NCBI GenBank assembly: GCA_001298555.1 | Contig: LJCW01000333.1 | Span: forward strand, 1 to 47,184 | Direction of reading: 5' to 3' | Length of the DNA: 47,184 nucleotides | Source: Actinobacteria bacterium OV450 | GTDB taxonomy: Bacteria; Actinomycetota; Actinomycetes; Streptomycetales; Streptomycetaceae | In this document: piece by piece, positions 34,118-42,955 of the stretch | Position numbering within the stretch: position 1 is the stretch's first letter | How the letters are laid out: every line of letters begins with the position of its first letter | Notes under the pieces: model-generated | Told to the model about the DNA's origin: nothing | Databases searched by the model: none | The model's input: the letters and a program-made list of their open reading frames with translations, nothing else | Position numbers and translations under genes: made by a program

Positions 34118-34189
34118 GGCTTACGCCGTCCCCGAGACAGGAGGACCGCACGTGGCTTACGCCGTCCCCGAGACAGGAGGACCGCACGT
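34118..34189. repeat. Perfect tandem duplication of 36 bp
   Basis: Positions 34118-34153 and 34154-34189 are identical. The unit starts GGCTTACGCCGTCCCC and lies between convergent genes, just past the end of crtU. A duplication this exact is recent, probably replication slippage or a hotspot. It is 12 codons long but no gene covers it. Confidence 0.9.
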
Positions 34190-34241
34190 ACCTGCCCCGT
34201 GCGAGGGCTCCGCGGGGGGCGACGGCGGAACGGGACCGGAG

Positions 34242-35807
34242 TCATACGGCTCGATGACCCGCCCAGGCGGCTGCTTTGCGCAGAACGGCGGTGCGGCCGT
34301 GGTTCGGTACCGTCCACAACGTCTGTCCGCGCAGGCCCCACCGTTTGAGCAGGGCGTTCGCTGCCAGGAAGCCGGTCGTGGCCGCCCGTTCCATCAGCGC
34401 GACCGGAAGGTCGGTACGCACGGCGTCACCGGCGACGACAAGGCCGGGATCGGCAGTGCGGACGGTGGGGCGATCGGCATAGCCACCGATGGAGAACAGC
34501 GGGCAGTCCTCGCGCCATTCGTGGCGGACGTCGACGACCTTGGCGGCGCGGGTCTCCGGGTACACGCGGTGGAGCTGATGAAGGAGTTGCTGCTCCTGGG
34601 CGGTGCGCGGAGCAGCCGGGTCGACGGCGTAGGCGTGGAGTTCCACCACGGAGCCCCCGGTGCGTGCTGCCCAGCGGGTGGCTTCGTCTTCCCATAGGTT
34701 CAGCACACTGATGTTGTCGAGGCCACCGAAGCCGCTGGTCCCGAGGAAGCCGGGCCGACCCGGGGCGACGGGCCGGTCGAGCCACAGGCGGGTGACGAGG
34801 AAGGGCGGAGCCGGGCGCAGGCACGCCATGCGCTCCCGCCAGGCGGAGTCCGCCAGCCGCTCCGAGCGGGCTGCCAGGGACCGCAGGCCGGTGCTGTCGA
34901 GGGCGAGCACCACGGCGTCGTGGCGTCGTTCTTCGCCGTCCCCGGCCACTTCGAACCCTCCGTCGCGGGCGGGGGCGACGTTCTCGACGGGGCATCCGGT
35001 GCGGATGTCGGTGCCATGCCTTTCCAGGTACGCGGCCAGGGGATCCCACAGCGCAGCCGGGTAGGGCGAGCGGGGCACGTCGAAGAGCAGGCCTTCGGCT
35101 GAGCCCAGGAAGTAGATGTGGAACATGAGCGCCATCTCGGCCGCGGACAACTGCCGCGGGTCGGCGAAAAAGCTCCGGGAGAAGACCTCGAAGGCCAGGT
35201 GGCGGGCCTGCTCGGGGAAGCCGATGGCCTCCAGCAGGTCGTGGGCGCTGACATCGTCGAGGCGGTGGTAGACGTCGGGTACACAGACGTCCAGCAGCGG
35301 CAGGGCCGCGACCGGATCTACGGCGCGCAGGTCCGCCGACCGGAAGGACGGGCTGAGGGCGACGAAGCCGAGCGCGCTCCATGGTGGGGTGCGCGGCACG
35401 TGTCGGAAGCTGTCACGCGGTCCGTCCGCGTGCAGCAGCGGATAGTCGGGCAGTTTGGTGAGGTTGGCCAGGGCGGGGTCCGTACGACGGAGCAGGCCAC
35501 GCAGGTTGTAGTACTGCCGGAAGAAGGCGTGGAAGCCGCGGCTCATCGTTACGGGGCTGCCATCGCTCAGCCGGGTCGGCCAGCCGCCCGCCCGGCCGCC
35601 GAGGTACGGCTCGCGCTCGTACAGCGTCACCTTCACGCCTCGCTCGGCCAGTGCGGTGGCGGCGGCGAGACCGGCGATTCCGCCGCCGATCACGGCTGCC
35701 GTGTGTCGGCCGTGTGCGTGGCGGGCTCCCGGGTGGGCGGGGAGGATGTGTGCGCGTCGGTCCCTGCCGCGGCGCGCGGGAGGTTGCCGGGGGACGGGGC
35801 CGTTCAT
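34242..35807 (-). CDS. crtU: Carotenoid phi-ring synthase CrtU (isorenieratene synthase)
   Basis: A 521-residue FAD enzyme that desaturates and shifts a methyl group on beta-ionone rings to make the aromatic rings of isorenieratene. The FAD fold is at residues about 38-66 (AAVIGGGIAGLAAATALAER, then VTLYEREPYLGGRAGGWPTR). The region SVTMSRGFHAFFRQYYNLRG fits CrtU, and RRHDAVVLALDSTGL and a closing PGLVVAGDAVRTDLP match the FAD C-terminal motif. Like other CrtU it resembles CrtI-type desaturases but is shorter at the end. The ATG overlaps the crtT stop as ATGA, so it is co-translated in the crtY-crtT-crtU operon. Confidence 0.93.
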   Translation of the reverse strand: MNGPVPRQPPARRGRDRRAHILPAHPGARHAHGRHTAAVIGGGIAGLAAATALAERGVKVTLYEREPYLGGRAGGWPTRLSDGSPVTMSRGFHAFFRQYYNLRGLLRRTDPALANLTKLPDYPLLHADGPRDSFRHVPRTPPWSALGFVALSPSFRSADLRAVDPVAALPLLDVCVPDVYHRLDDVSAHDLLEAIGFPEQARHLAFEVFSRSFFADPRQLSAAEMALMFHIYFLGSAEGLLFDVPRSPYPAALWDPLAAYLERHGTDIRTGCPVENVAPARDGGFEVAGDGEERRHDAVVLALDSTGLRSLAARSERLADSAWRERMACLRPAPPFLVTRLWLDRPVAPGRPGFLGTSGFGGLDNISVLNLWEDEATRWAARTGGSVVELHAYAVDPAAPRTAQEQQLLHQLHRVYPETRAAKVVDVRHEWREDCPLFSIGGYADRPTVRTADPGLVVAGDAVRTDLPVALMERAATTGFLAANALLKRWGLRGQTLWTVPNHGRTAVLRKAAAWAGHRAV

Positions 35808-36523
35808 CGGGGGTCTGCCGGGCGTGTGGCCACGAAGGTGTGGGTGATGCCCGTCTGCCAGCCCGGCAGGGGCAGGGCGCGGACCTCGTGGAAGCCGGCT
35901 CGTCGGATCCGGGCGGCGAAGCGGTCGGCCGTATCGAAGTGGACGACGCTGCGCCACAGGTGGCGGTACAGGGGCCCGTCGCCCAGCAGGGTCGCCACGG
36001 GCTGGACGATGCCACGGCACACCAGCGTCCACACCGCCCGGTCGGCGCGGCGGCCGCTGAGGCTGTATTCGTGCACGGCGAGCCGGCCGCCCGGTCGCAG
36101 CAGGCTGCGGACGGTGCCGAGGACGGCGTCGGGTGCGGTGAGGTTGCGGAAGAGGTAGGCGGCGAATACCGCGTCGAAGGGGCCGTGGACGCCCGTCTCG
36201 GTCAGGTGCTCGGCCGGGGCGTGAACGAAGCGCACGTCGTGCGCCCACCGCTTGGCGGCGGCTTTGGCCAGCATGCCGGCCGAGGCGTCGGCGGCCGTGA
36301 TGTCGGCGGCGGGGAGGACGGAGCGGATCGCGGCTGTCGAGGCTCCGGTTCCGCAGCCGAGGTCCAGGATCCGCAGCCCCTTCCCGGGTGCGGGCAGGCC
36401 GAGGCGCCGTACGGAGCGCCGCAGGTGCGCATGGTAGCCGGGGTTGGCGGCGACCAGTGCGTCGTAGGTGCGGGCGGCGTGGTCGAACGCGGCAGAGAGG
36501 TCCTCGTCGCGCAGCAGGGTCAT
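35804..36523 (-). CDS. crtT: SAM-dependent methyltransferase CrtT
   Basis: A 239-residue class I methyltransferase. Motif I is LDLGCGTG at residues 53-60; DITAADASAGMLAKAAAKRW carries the acidic residue that binds the SAM ribose, and GPFDAVFAAYLFRNLTAPD is motif II, like UbiE-type enzymes. In the carotenoid clusters of Streptomyces this position is held by CrtT, whose exact substrate is not established. GGAG lies six bases upstream of the ATG. It sits 50 bp after crtY and overlaps crtU. It may modify the end group or a related quinone; that is inference. Confidence 0.9.
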   Translation of the reverse strand: MTLLRDEDLSAAFDHAARTYDALVAANPGYHAHLRRSVRRLGLPAPGKGLRILDLGCGTGASTAAIRSVLPAADITAADASAGMLAKAAAKRWAHDVRFVHAPAEHLTETGVHGPFDAVFAAYLFRNLTAPDAVLGTVRSLLRPGGRLAVHEYSLSGRRADRAVWTLVCRGIVQPVATLLGDGPLYRHLWRSVVHFDTADRFAARIRRAGFHEVRALPLPGWQTGITHTFVATRPADPR

Positions 36524-36573
36524 ACGGTCTCCAGGAACTGGTGGGATCGCAGTGGGGCGGTCAGGGGAAGCGG

Positions 36574-37761
36574 TCAGGGGAAGGACCGGCGTGGCAGGAA
36601 GGGCAGCTCGACGGCGGTGCGCAGCATGGGGCCGAACGGGGCGTGGCGGCCGACGGAGAGGTCTTCGAGCAGGTTCGTGCGCCCGTCCAGGAAGCGCAGC
36701 AGCCGGGTCGGCGGGACGCGGGAGAAGAGCCGGCAGAACAGGTCGGGGCCGGCGATGCGGCCGCGGTCCAGGGCGCGCAGGAGCACCGCGTCCATGGTGC
36801 GGGCCCGTACGGAGTGGGCGGGTGGCGGAAGCGGTTCGCGGCCCTGCCGCAGCGCGGCGGCGACCGCCCGGGTCTGACGCTGGAGTCCCGCGAAGGTATA
36901 TCCGGTGGACGGGCGGGTCGCGCCGCCGGCGGCGCCGATCCGGAACACCGATGCGCCGGCCCGCTGCGGCATGGGGGCGTCTGTCATGAGGATCCGGCCG
37001 GTTTCCGTCGCGATGATTTCCAGGTCGCCGAGAGACAGGATGTCTGCGGCGTAGTGCCGTAGCGCCGCCTCGTAGCCGCTGTCCGTCAGCACCTGGGGTG
37101 AGAACTCGGTGTACTCGACCAGGGCTTCCCGAGGGCCGATGGGCAGCACGTAGCCGAACGAGAGCCCGTCGGCGGCCTGTGGCATACGGAAATCCATCAG
37201 TTCGGCGGTGCTCTGGTCGAAGACGGATCGGGCCGTACGGACGAACCATCCGTGGAAGTGCTGGAGCAAGCCGGTGCGCGCGGCCGGCAGGCTGTGCAGG
37301 GGACGCGAGTCGAACACCCAGCGGGCCTCGAGTACCTCGTGGCTGCCGTCAGGCCGGGTCATCAGCACCCGGGGCCCGCCGCGGCCCTCTTCCACGGTGT
37401 CCACCGTCGCTTCGACGCGCTGCACGTTGCAGCTGGTGGCGAGGTCTTGGGCGATCAGGGATTCGAAGTCGTCGGAGTGGATCATCTTGTACCGCAGCGG
37501 TGCGATGTCCCCTTCGATTGCGGGCCCGACGGGCGGCCGTACCCGCAGGTGGCGCCATTGGGCCCGCATCGCCGCGTCGAACCGGCCGGGGCCGGACTCC
37601 CAGAAGCACCACGTGCGTGGGGCGGGGCGCATCGGGCCGGGCGGCGCATCGAGGAGGATCACGGACGGGGTCAGGGCTCCGGGTACGTGTCCGTTCAGGC
37701 GGTGGGCCAGGGACAAGCCGGCGGCGCCCGCCCCGATGATCGCCACATCCGCCTTCAGCAC
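36574..37761 (-). CDS. crtY: Lycopene cyclase CrtY
   Basis: A 395-residue flavoprotein that closes the two ends of lycopene to beta rings. The FAD fold is at the start (ADVAIIGAGAAGLSLAHRLN). Signatures of the CrtY/CrtL group are PRTWCFWESG, VFDQSTAELMDFRMPQAADG, LSFGYVLPIGPREALVEYTE and TRPSTGYTFAGLQ. The GTG start at 37761 is supported by GGAGG with eight bases between. The leader carries a triple 12-bp repeat. It is first in an operon with crtT and crtU, divergent from crtE. Confidence 0.93.
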   Translation of the reverse strand: MLKADVAIIGAGAAGLSLAHRLNGHVPGALTPSVILLDAPPGPMRPAPRTWCFWESGPGRFDAAMRAQWRHLRVRPPVGPAIEGDIAPLRYKMIHSDDFESLIAQDLATSCNVQRVEATVDTVEEGRGGPRVLMTRPDGSHEVLEARWVFDSRPLHSLPAARTGLLQHFHGWFVRTARSVFDQSTAELMDFRMPQAADGLSFGYVLPIGPREALVEYTEFSPQVLTDSGYEAALRHYAADILSLGDLEIIATETGRILMTDAPMPQRAGASVFRIGAAGGATRPSTGYTFAGLQRQTRAVAAALRQGREPLPPPAHSVRARTMDAVLLRALDRGRIAGPDLFCRLFSRVPPTRLLRFLDGRTNLLEDLSVGRHAPFGPMLRTAVELPFLPRRSFP

Positions 37762-38004
37762 GGCTGCTGCCTCCGTCCCGCGTCGAAGTTCCTGTCGAAG
37801 TTCCTGTCGAAGTTCCTTCGGAGAGCGTTTCCTGCCACGGCCAGGAATCGGATGCGGTCTGTGCCGGGTCACCTGGTCAGGTGCGCCCGCACGAAGGCAT
37901 TCCCGCGCGCGTCCGGGTAACCGCTCCGGATTCGCATCCGTATCACGGGAAGGGACCGAAGACACGGATGCCAAGTAGTCGACAGCACGACGAGAGGAGC
38001 CAGG
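37762..38004. promoter_or_regulatory. Divergent promoter region between crtY and crtE
   Basis: A 243-bp region that must contain both carotenoid promoters. Visible elements: three 12-bp repeats at 37782-37817, CGGATGCG at 37849-37856, its reverse complement at 37933-37940, and CGGATGC at 37965-37971. In known Streptomyces clusters a light-induced sigma factor and a MerR-type regulator act here; neither gene is in this window. No promoter hexamers are convincing. Confidence 0.55.
37782..37817 (-). repeat. Triple 12-bp direct repeat in the crtY leader
   Basis: GTCGAAGTTCCT occurs three times without gaps (37782-37793, 37794-37805, 37806-37817). It lies about 20 bp upstream of the crtY start, just before its ribosome binding site at 37770. 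On the minus strand each unit contains GGAACTT, similar to sigma-factor -35 elements. Confidence 0.85.
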
Positions 38005-39327
38005 ATGCTGCGCCGGACCCGGGCGAAGGACCAGCACGCGGCCGCACCGTCGCCCGCCCCCCGCCTGGTGGCCCCTGCCCGGCCCGCTGTGCGGCGCCGT
38101 CGGGACGGACGGGCGGCCGCAGGCACGGACGGCGCGGACCCCGCGGACGTGGCCTCCGTGTCGGTCGATCCCGACCTCGTGGACGCGGACGTGCCCGCTG
38201 CGATCGGGCGGGCGCTGGAGCAGGTGCTCGCTGACCGGCTCACGCGGGCCGGTGTGCTGGACGCCGAGTTCGCCGGTGAGCTGGGTGAGCGGGTCGCGCG
38301 CTTCACCAAGGAGGGCGGCAAGCGCACTCGGTCGCAGCTCGTCTGGTGGTCGATGCCCGCCTGTGGCGGCGGCGACGAGGCGACGGCTGCGGCCGCCCTG
38401 CAGATCGGCGTGGCGCTCGAACTGATCCAGACCTGCGCCCTGGTCCACGACGACGTGATGGACGGATCGGCTCTGCGGCGCGGCCGCCCGGCATTCCACA
38501 CCGAAGTACGGGACGGGTGCGACGGTGGTACGTCGCCCGGGCGCGCCGCGCGCTTCGGGGCGGCAGCCGCGGTCCTGGCCGGGGATCTGGCCCTCGCGTC
38601 GGCGGACGACGTGGTGGCGGACACGGCGCTCGATCCATGGACGGCGTCCGTGGTGCGCGAAGTCTGGAGCGACATGCGCACCGAGATGGTGGCGGGCCAG
38701 TTCCTCGACCTGCGCGGCCAGTTGTCCGCGTCACGCTCCCCGTCGCAGGCGCTGCGGGCCGCCCAGCTCAAGAGCGCCCTCTATTCGGTCGTGCGGCCCC
38801 TGGCGCTGGGCGCGGCGGTGGCCGGCGCGGACGGCCGGACCATGGAGGCGCTGTGCTCGGCGGGGCGCCACGTGGGCGCGGCCTTCCAGTTGCGTGACGA
38901 CCTGGAGGACGTCTTCGGCGACCCGCAGCGCACCGGCAAGGACTGCGGAGGCGACATCCGGGAGGGGAAGCCGACCTATCTGGCGGCCGTGACGGTGGCG
39001 CGTGCCAGGGCGAAGGCCGACCTGCCGGCCCTGGAGGTGCTCGAACGGGCACTCGGGAACCGGGACCTGACGCGCGCCGGTCTCGATGAGGTCCGGGAGG
39101 TCATGGTACGTACGGGTGCCCGGGCGGCCGTCGAAGCGAAGATCGACCGCCTGTCGGCCCAAGGGCTGCGTCACTTCGACGGCGCCCTGCACGCCGTGGG
39201 CCCCGCGAGCCGTTTGCGGGACCTGTTGAGCGCGCATGCAGCCCGCGCCGCGGCGCCGCCTCGTGCCCGCTCGCAACCCGCGTCCGATGCGCCGGTCAGC
39301 TCCGAGGCACGGGAAGGAGTGCGATGA
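38005..39327 (+). CDS. crtE: Geranylgeranyl diphosphate synthase CrtE
   Basis: A 440-residue polyprenyl synthase that makes GGPP from farnesyl or dimethylallyl precursors for carotenoids. The two aspartate-rich motifs are DDVMD (D149-D153) and DDLED (D298-D302), which bind Mg2+ and the diphosphates. The GKRTRSQLVWW region matches the family. The N-terminal 50 residues are a basic, Ala/Arg-rich extension that is longer than usual, and the last 40 residues are disordered by composition. GAGGAG precedes the ATG. It is the first gene of the crtE-crtI-crtB-Rieske operon, each joined by a 4-bp overlap. Confidence 0.95.
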   Translation: MLRRTRAKDQHAAAPSPAPRLVAPARPAVRRRRDGRAAAGTDGADPADVASVSVDPDLVDADVPAAIGRALEQVLADRLTRAGVLDAEFAGELGERVARFTKEGGKRTRSQLVWWSMPACGGGDEATAAAALQIGVALELIQTCALVHDDVMDGSALRRGRPAFHTEVRDGCDGGTSPGRAARFGAAAAVLAGDLALASADDVVADTALDPWTASVVREVWSDMRTEMVAGQFLDLRGQLSASRSPSQALRAAQLKSALYSVVRPLALGAAVAGADGRTMEALCSAGRHVGAAFQLRDDLEDVFGDPQRTGKDCGGDIREGKPTYLAAVTVARARAKADLPALEVLERALGNRDLTRAGLDEVREVMVRTGARAAVEAKIDRLSAQGLRHFDGALHAVGPASRLRDLLSAHAARAAAPPRARSQPASDAPVSSEAREGVR

Positions 39328-40844
39328 CTCGTACCGTGGACGGTCGTACGGACCGCGTGGTGATCGTGGGGGCGGGCCTGGCCGGCCTCTCGGCGGCCCT
39401 GCACCTGCTGGGCGCCGGGCGCCAGGTCACGGTGGTCGAACGCGACGACCTGCCGGGCGGCCGGGCGGGCCGCCTCCTCCGCGGCGGCTACCGCATCGAC
39501 ACCGGCCCGACCGTGCTCACCAGGCCCGACCTCGCCGAAGAAGCCTTCGCGGCGGTCGGCGACAGCCTGGACCGGCGGGTGGAGCTGATCCCACTGCACC
39601 CGGCCTACCGGGCGTCGTTCGCGGACGGCAGCACCTTGGACGTACACACCGACGGCGAGGAGATGGCGTCGGCGGTCGAGCGGTTCGCCGGAGCCGGTGA
39701 GGCGGCGGGCTACCGGCGGCTGCGCGCATGGCTGGAGCAGCTCTACCGGGCTCAGATGCGCCGCTTCATCGACGTGAACTTCGACTCGCCACTGGACCTG
39801 CTGACCGGTGACCTCGCCCGGCTGGCGGTGCTCGGCGGCTTCGGACGGCTGGACCGGCGCATCGCCGGCTTCCTGAAGGACGAGCGGCTGCAGCGCGTCT
39901 TCTCCTTCCAGGCACTGTACGCGGGCGTCCCGCCGGCCCGAGCACTCGCCGCCTACGCCGTCATCGCCTACATGGACACGGTGGCCGGGGTGTTCTTCCC
40001 GCGCGGCGGCATGCACGCTCTGCCCCAGGCCATGGCGGACGCCGCCGCCGACGCGGCGGCCGAGCTGCGCTTCGGTGAGCCGGTGACCGCGCTGGAGCGC
40101 GTCGGCGAACGGATCACCGCCGTCGTCACGGCGAAGGACCGCATCTCCTGCGACGCGGTCGTCCTCACCCCGGATCTGCCCTGCAGTTACCGGCTTCTCG
40201 GCCGCGCGCCCCACAGGCCGGTGAAGATGCGGCACTCCCCCTCGGCCGTCGTGCTGCACGCGGGCACCGACCGCACCTGGCCGCAACTGGCCCACCACAC
40301 GATCTCGTTCGGCTCCGCCTGGAGCACCACGTTCGACGAACTCACGCGGCAGGGGAAGCTGATGAGCGACCCGTCCCTCCTCATCACCCGGCCCACTGCC
40401 ACCGACCCCGCTCTCGCCCCACCAGGCCATCATCTGCATTACATCCTCGCGCCCTGCCCCAACACCGAAATCGGACCCGCAGGGGCTGCGTGGGGCGAGC
40501 TCGGCCCCCGCTACCGGACCGGCCTGCTGCGCGAGCTGGAACGGCGCGGCCTTCACGGCATCGAGGCCGCCATCGAGGACGAACACCTCGTCACCCCGGC
40601 AGACTGGACAGGCCAGGGACATGCCGCGGGCACTCCCTTTTCGGCCGCCCACACGTTCCTGCAGACGGGGCCCTTCCGGCCCCGCAATCTGGTCCGGGGC
40701 ACGCAGAACGCGGTCCTGGCCGGTTGCGGCACCACCCCCGGCGTGGGCGTGCCGACCGCTTTGGTGTCGGGGAAGCTGGCGGCGGCCAGGATCACGGGCG
40801 GCTCCCGACCCGCTCCCGTCCGCAGCACGGGGGTGGCGCGATGA
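39324..40844 (+). CDS. crtI: Phytoene desaturase CrtI
   Basis: A 506-residue FAD enzyme that introduces double bases to turn phytoene to lycopene in four steps. The FAD motif is [17 protein letters not shown] at residues 16-32, with the acidic end of the strand in [15 protein letters not shown]. Further conserved segments are [56 protein letters not shown] and the FAD C-terminal motif [20 protein letters not shown]. It overlaps crtE and crtB by ATGA, so all are translated as one unit. Confidence 0.96.
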   Translation: MTRTVDGRTDRVVIVGAGLAGLSAALHLLGAGRQVTVVERDDLPGGRAGRLLRGGYRIDTGPTVLTRPDLAEEAFAAVGDSLDRRVELIPLHPAYRASFADGSTLDVHTDGEEMASAVERFAGAGEAAGYRRLRAWLEQLYRAQMRRFIDVNFDSPLDLLTGDLARLAVLGGFGRLDRRIAGFLKDERLQRVFSFQALYAGVPPARALAAYAVIAYMDTVAGVFFPRGGMHALPQAMADAAADAAAELRFGEPVTALERVGERITAVVTAKDRISCDAVVLTPDLPCSYRLLGRAPHRPVKMRHSPSAVVLHAGTDRTWPQLAHHTISFGSAWSTTFDELTRQGKLMSDPSLLITRPTATDPALAPPGHHLHYILAPCPNTEIGPAGAAWGELGPRYRTGLLRELERRGLHGIEAAIEDEHLVTPADWTGQGHAAGTPFSAAHTFLQTGPFRPRNLVRGTQNAVLAGCGTTPGVGVPTALVSGKLAAARITGGSRPAPVRSTGVAR

Positions 40845-41869
40845 CGGGACGTGAACTCGACGCCGCGGGCATCACCGACCCGGGGCTGCGCGCGGCGTAC
40901 CGCCGCTGCCGCGAGCTCAACGCGGCGCACGGAAAGACGTACTTCCTGGCCACCCGGCTGCTGCCGGCCGACCGCAGACCCGCGGTGCACGCACTGTACG
41001 GGTTCGCCCGGTGGGCCGATGACATCGTCGACTCGACCGATCCCGGCGCGGACGCCGGGCAGCGAAGTGCACGACTGGCGGCGCTGCAGCGACGTCTGGA
41101 CGAGGGGCTGCAACAGAGCGACGGCGACGAACCGGTGGTGGCGGCCCTCGCCGACCCCGCTCGCCGTTACGCCATCGATCACCGCCACTTCCAGGACTTC
41201 ATGACGGCGATGCGCTCGGACCTCGTGGTGACGGCCTATCCCACCTATGCCGACCTGCGCGGTTACATGCACGGCTCCGCTGCCGTGATCGGTCTGCAGA
41301 TGCTGCCCGTGTTGGGCACGGTGGTGACTCGGGAGGAAGCCGAGCCGCACGCGGCTGCTCTCGGGGTCGCCTTCCAGCTCACCAACTTCCTGCGGGACGT
41401 CGGTGACGATCTCGACCGCGGGCGCGTCTACGTGCCGTGTGATCTGCTGGCCGGGCACGGTGTCGAGCGGGAACTGCTGCACTGGTGCCGGAGCACGGGC
41501 CGCCAAGACCGCCGTGTGCTGGCCGCCCTGCGGGAATTCGAGGCACTCACCCGCGGCGTCTACCGAGAAGCGCGGCCCGGACTCGCCATGCTCGACCCGG
41601 TGTCCGTGCCCTGCATCCGCACCGCTTACATCCTCTACGGGAGCATCCTGGACGCCGTCGCAAGGGACGGCTATGCCGTGCTGCATCGCCGGGCCGTGGT
41701 GCCTCGCCGTAAACGCGCGAGGGTGGCGGCGGGCGCACTGGCCCGGCTGACGGCGATCAGGCTGCGCCACCGCCGGTGCTGCGCGCCGGTGTCCACCCCG
41801 GTCTCAGCCCCGGCGCCGTCGGTGAGGCCCGCCGACCCGGCGCTGCCGGTCTCCGAGGAGGCCGTATGA
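40841..41869 (+). CDS. crtB: Phytoene synthase CrtB
   Basis: A 342-residue enzyme that joins two GGPP molecules to phytoene, the first carotenoid. It belongs to the squalene/phytoene synthase family. The two aspartate-rich motifs are [11 protein letters not shown] (near residue 52) and [18 protein letters not shown] (near 190), and [13 protein letters not shown] is also conserved. The N-terminal [15 protein letters not shown] is typical. The start is ATG 40841, overlapping the crtI stop. The last 60 residues are Pro/Arg/Ala-rich and probably disordered. Confidence 0.95.
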   Translation: MTGRELDAAGITDPGLRAAYRRCRELNAAHGKTYFLATRLLPADRRPAVHALYGFARWADDIVDSTDPGADAGQRSARLAALQRRLDEGLQQSDGDEPVVAALADPARRYAIDHRHFQDFMTAMRSDLVVTAYPTYADLRGYMHGSAAVIGLQMLPVLGTVVTREEAEPHAAALGVAFQLTNFLRDVGDDLDRGRVYVPCDLLAGHGVERELLHWCRSTGRQDRRVLAALREFEALTRGVYREARPGLAMLDPVSVPCIRTAYILYGSILDAVARDGYAVLHRRAVVPRRKRARVAAGALARLTAIRLRHRRCCAPVSTPVSAPAPSVRPADPALPVSEEAV

Positions 41870-42876
41870 ATCGCGGACCGCGGGCACGGCGTACCGGGCT
41901 GCCCTTTTCGCTGCGCGGCAGGCCCCTCCCGTGGGAGCGGCAGGAGCCGACCTGGCGCGACGCCAGCCCGAACCTGATCGCGCAAGCGCTGAAGCGGGCG
42001 CAGGCCCGTCCGTCAGGGAACTGGTACGTCGTGGGAGCGTCTTCTGCACTGGGCGGCGACCGCCCGGTGGCCCGCACCGTGGGCCACCGTGAGGTCGTGC
42101 TCTGGCGCGGCGCCGACGGCGGGCTCCGCGCCGGACCCGGTATCTGCCCCCACCTGGGGGCGCCCCTTGCGGACAGTCCGGTCCGGTGCGGAACGCTCGT
42201 GTGCCATTGGCACGGACTCGCCCTGGACGGCACGTCGTTCGCGGGCTGGGAACCCCTGCCGGCCTTCGACGACGGCATCCTGTTGTGGGTGAGGCTCGAC
42301 GAGGTCGGCGGGGAGGCGCCGCTGGACGCCCCCGTCGTACCGGCCCGGCCGACTCTCGCCCGTGGGGTGGCCGCCGTGTACGAGGGCAGCGGCATCTGCG
42401 AGCCCGAGGATGTCGTGGCCAACCGCCTGGATCCGTGGCACGGCGCCTGGTTCCACCCGTACTCGTTCGTGGATCTCACGGTCGTCGGCTCCCCCGGGGT
42501 CGACGAGACCGAAGAAGGTTTTACGGTCAACGTCTCCTTCAAGTTGGCCGGTCGCCTGGTCGTGCCCGTGCAGGCGGTCTTCACCGCCCCTGAGCCACGC
42601 ACCGTCGTCATGCACATCACCGACGGGGAAGGCGCGGGCTCGGTGGTGGAGACGCACGCAACCCCCCTCGAGCCGGGCGAGCGAGGCCGTCCGCGCACGG
42701 CAGTGACCGAGGCCGTGGTGGCCGTCTCCGACCGGCCGGGCTTCGCCCTCGCCCGCTGGGCCGCTCCGCTCCTGCGCCCCTTGATGCGTACGGCCGCGGC
42801 CCGGCTGTGGAGGGACGACCTGGCGTACGCCGAGCGCCGCTGGCATCTGCGATCCACACGCCGGTTCCCAGGATGA
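41866..42876 (+). CDS. Rieske [2Fe-2S] protein of the carotenoid operon
   Basis: A 336-residue protein. The Rieske motif is complete: C94-x-H96 in [10 protein letters not shown] and C113-x2-H116 in [10 protein letters not shown]. After the cluster domain come about 200 residues without an obvious mononuclear iron site ([20 protein letters not shown], then [20 protein letters not shown]); it resembles the DUF5914 domain found beside Rieske proteins in Streptomyces crt clusters. It holds the slot that crtV takes in the crtEIBV order of S. griseus. It may carry electrons to, or oxidise, a carotenoid product; that is inference. It overlaps crtB by ATGA, so it is part of the operon. Confidence 0.8.
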   Translation: MNRGPRARRTGLPFSLRGRPLPWERQEPTWRDASPNLIAQALKRAQARPSGNWYVVGASSALGGDRPVARTVGHREVVLWRGADGGLRAGPGICPHLGAPLADSPVRCGTLVCHWHGLALDGTSFAGWEPLPAFDDGILLWVRLDEVGGEAPLDAPVVPARPTLARGVAAVYEGSGICEPEDVVANRLDPWHGAWFHPYSFVDLTVVGSPGVDETEEGFTVNVSFKLAGRLVVPVQAVFTAPEPRTVVMHITDGEGAGSVVETHATPLEPGERGRPRTAVTEAVVAVSDRPGFALARWAAPLLRPLMRTAAARLWRDDLAYAERRWHLRSTRRFPG

Positions 42877-42955
42877 ATCGGCTTGCCGATCAGGCAGCTC
42901 GTTCAAAGGCCGCGTCGAGGTGCACCGACACACCACGCCCAGGCATCGGCCGGGC

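Noticed and set aside
34118..34189. CRISPR array start
   Set aside because: There are only two units, they abut with no spacer, and no cas gene is present.
37782..37817. CRISPR-like repeat
   Set aside because: The 12-bp units are contiguous without spacers and too short.
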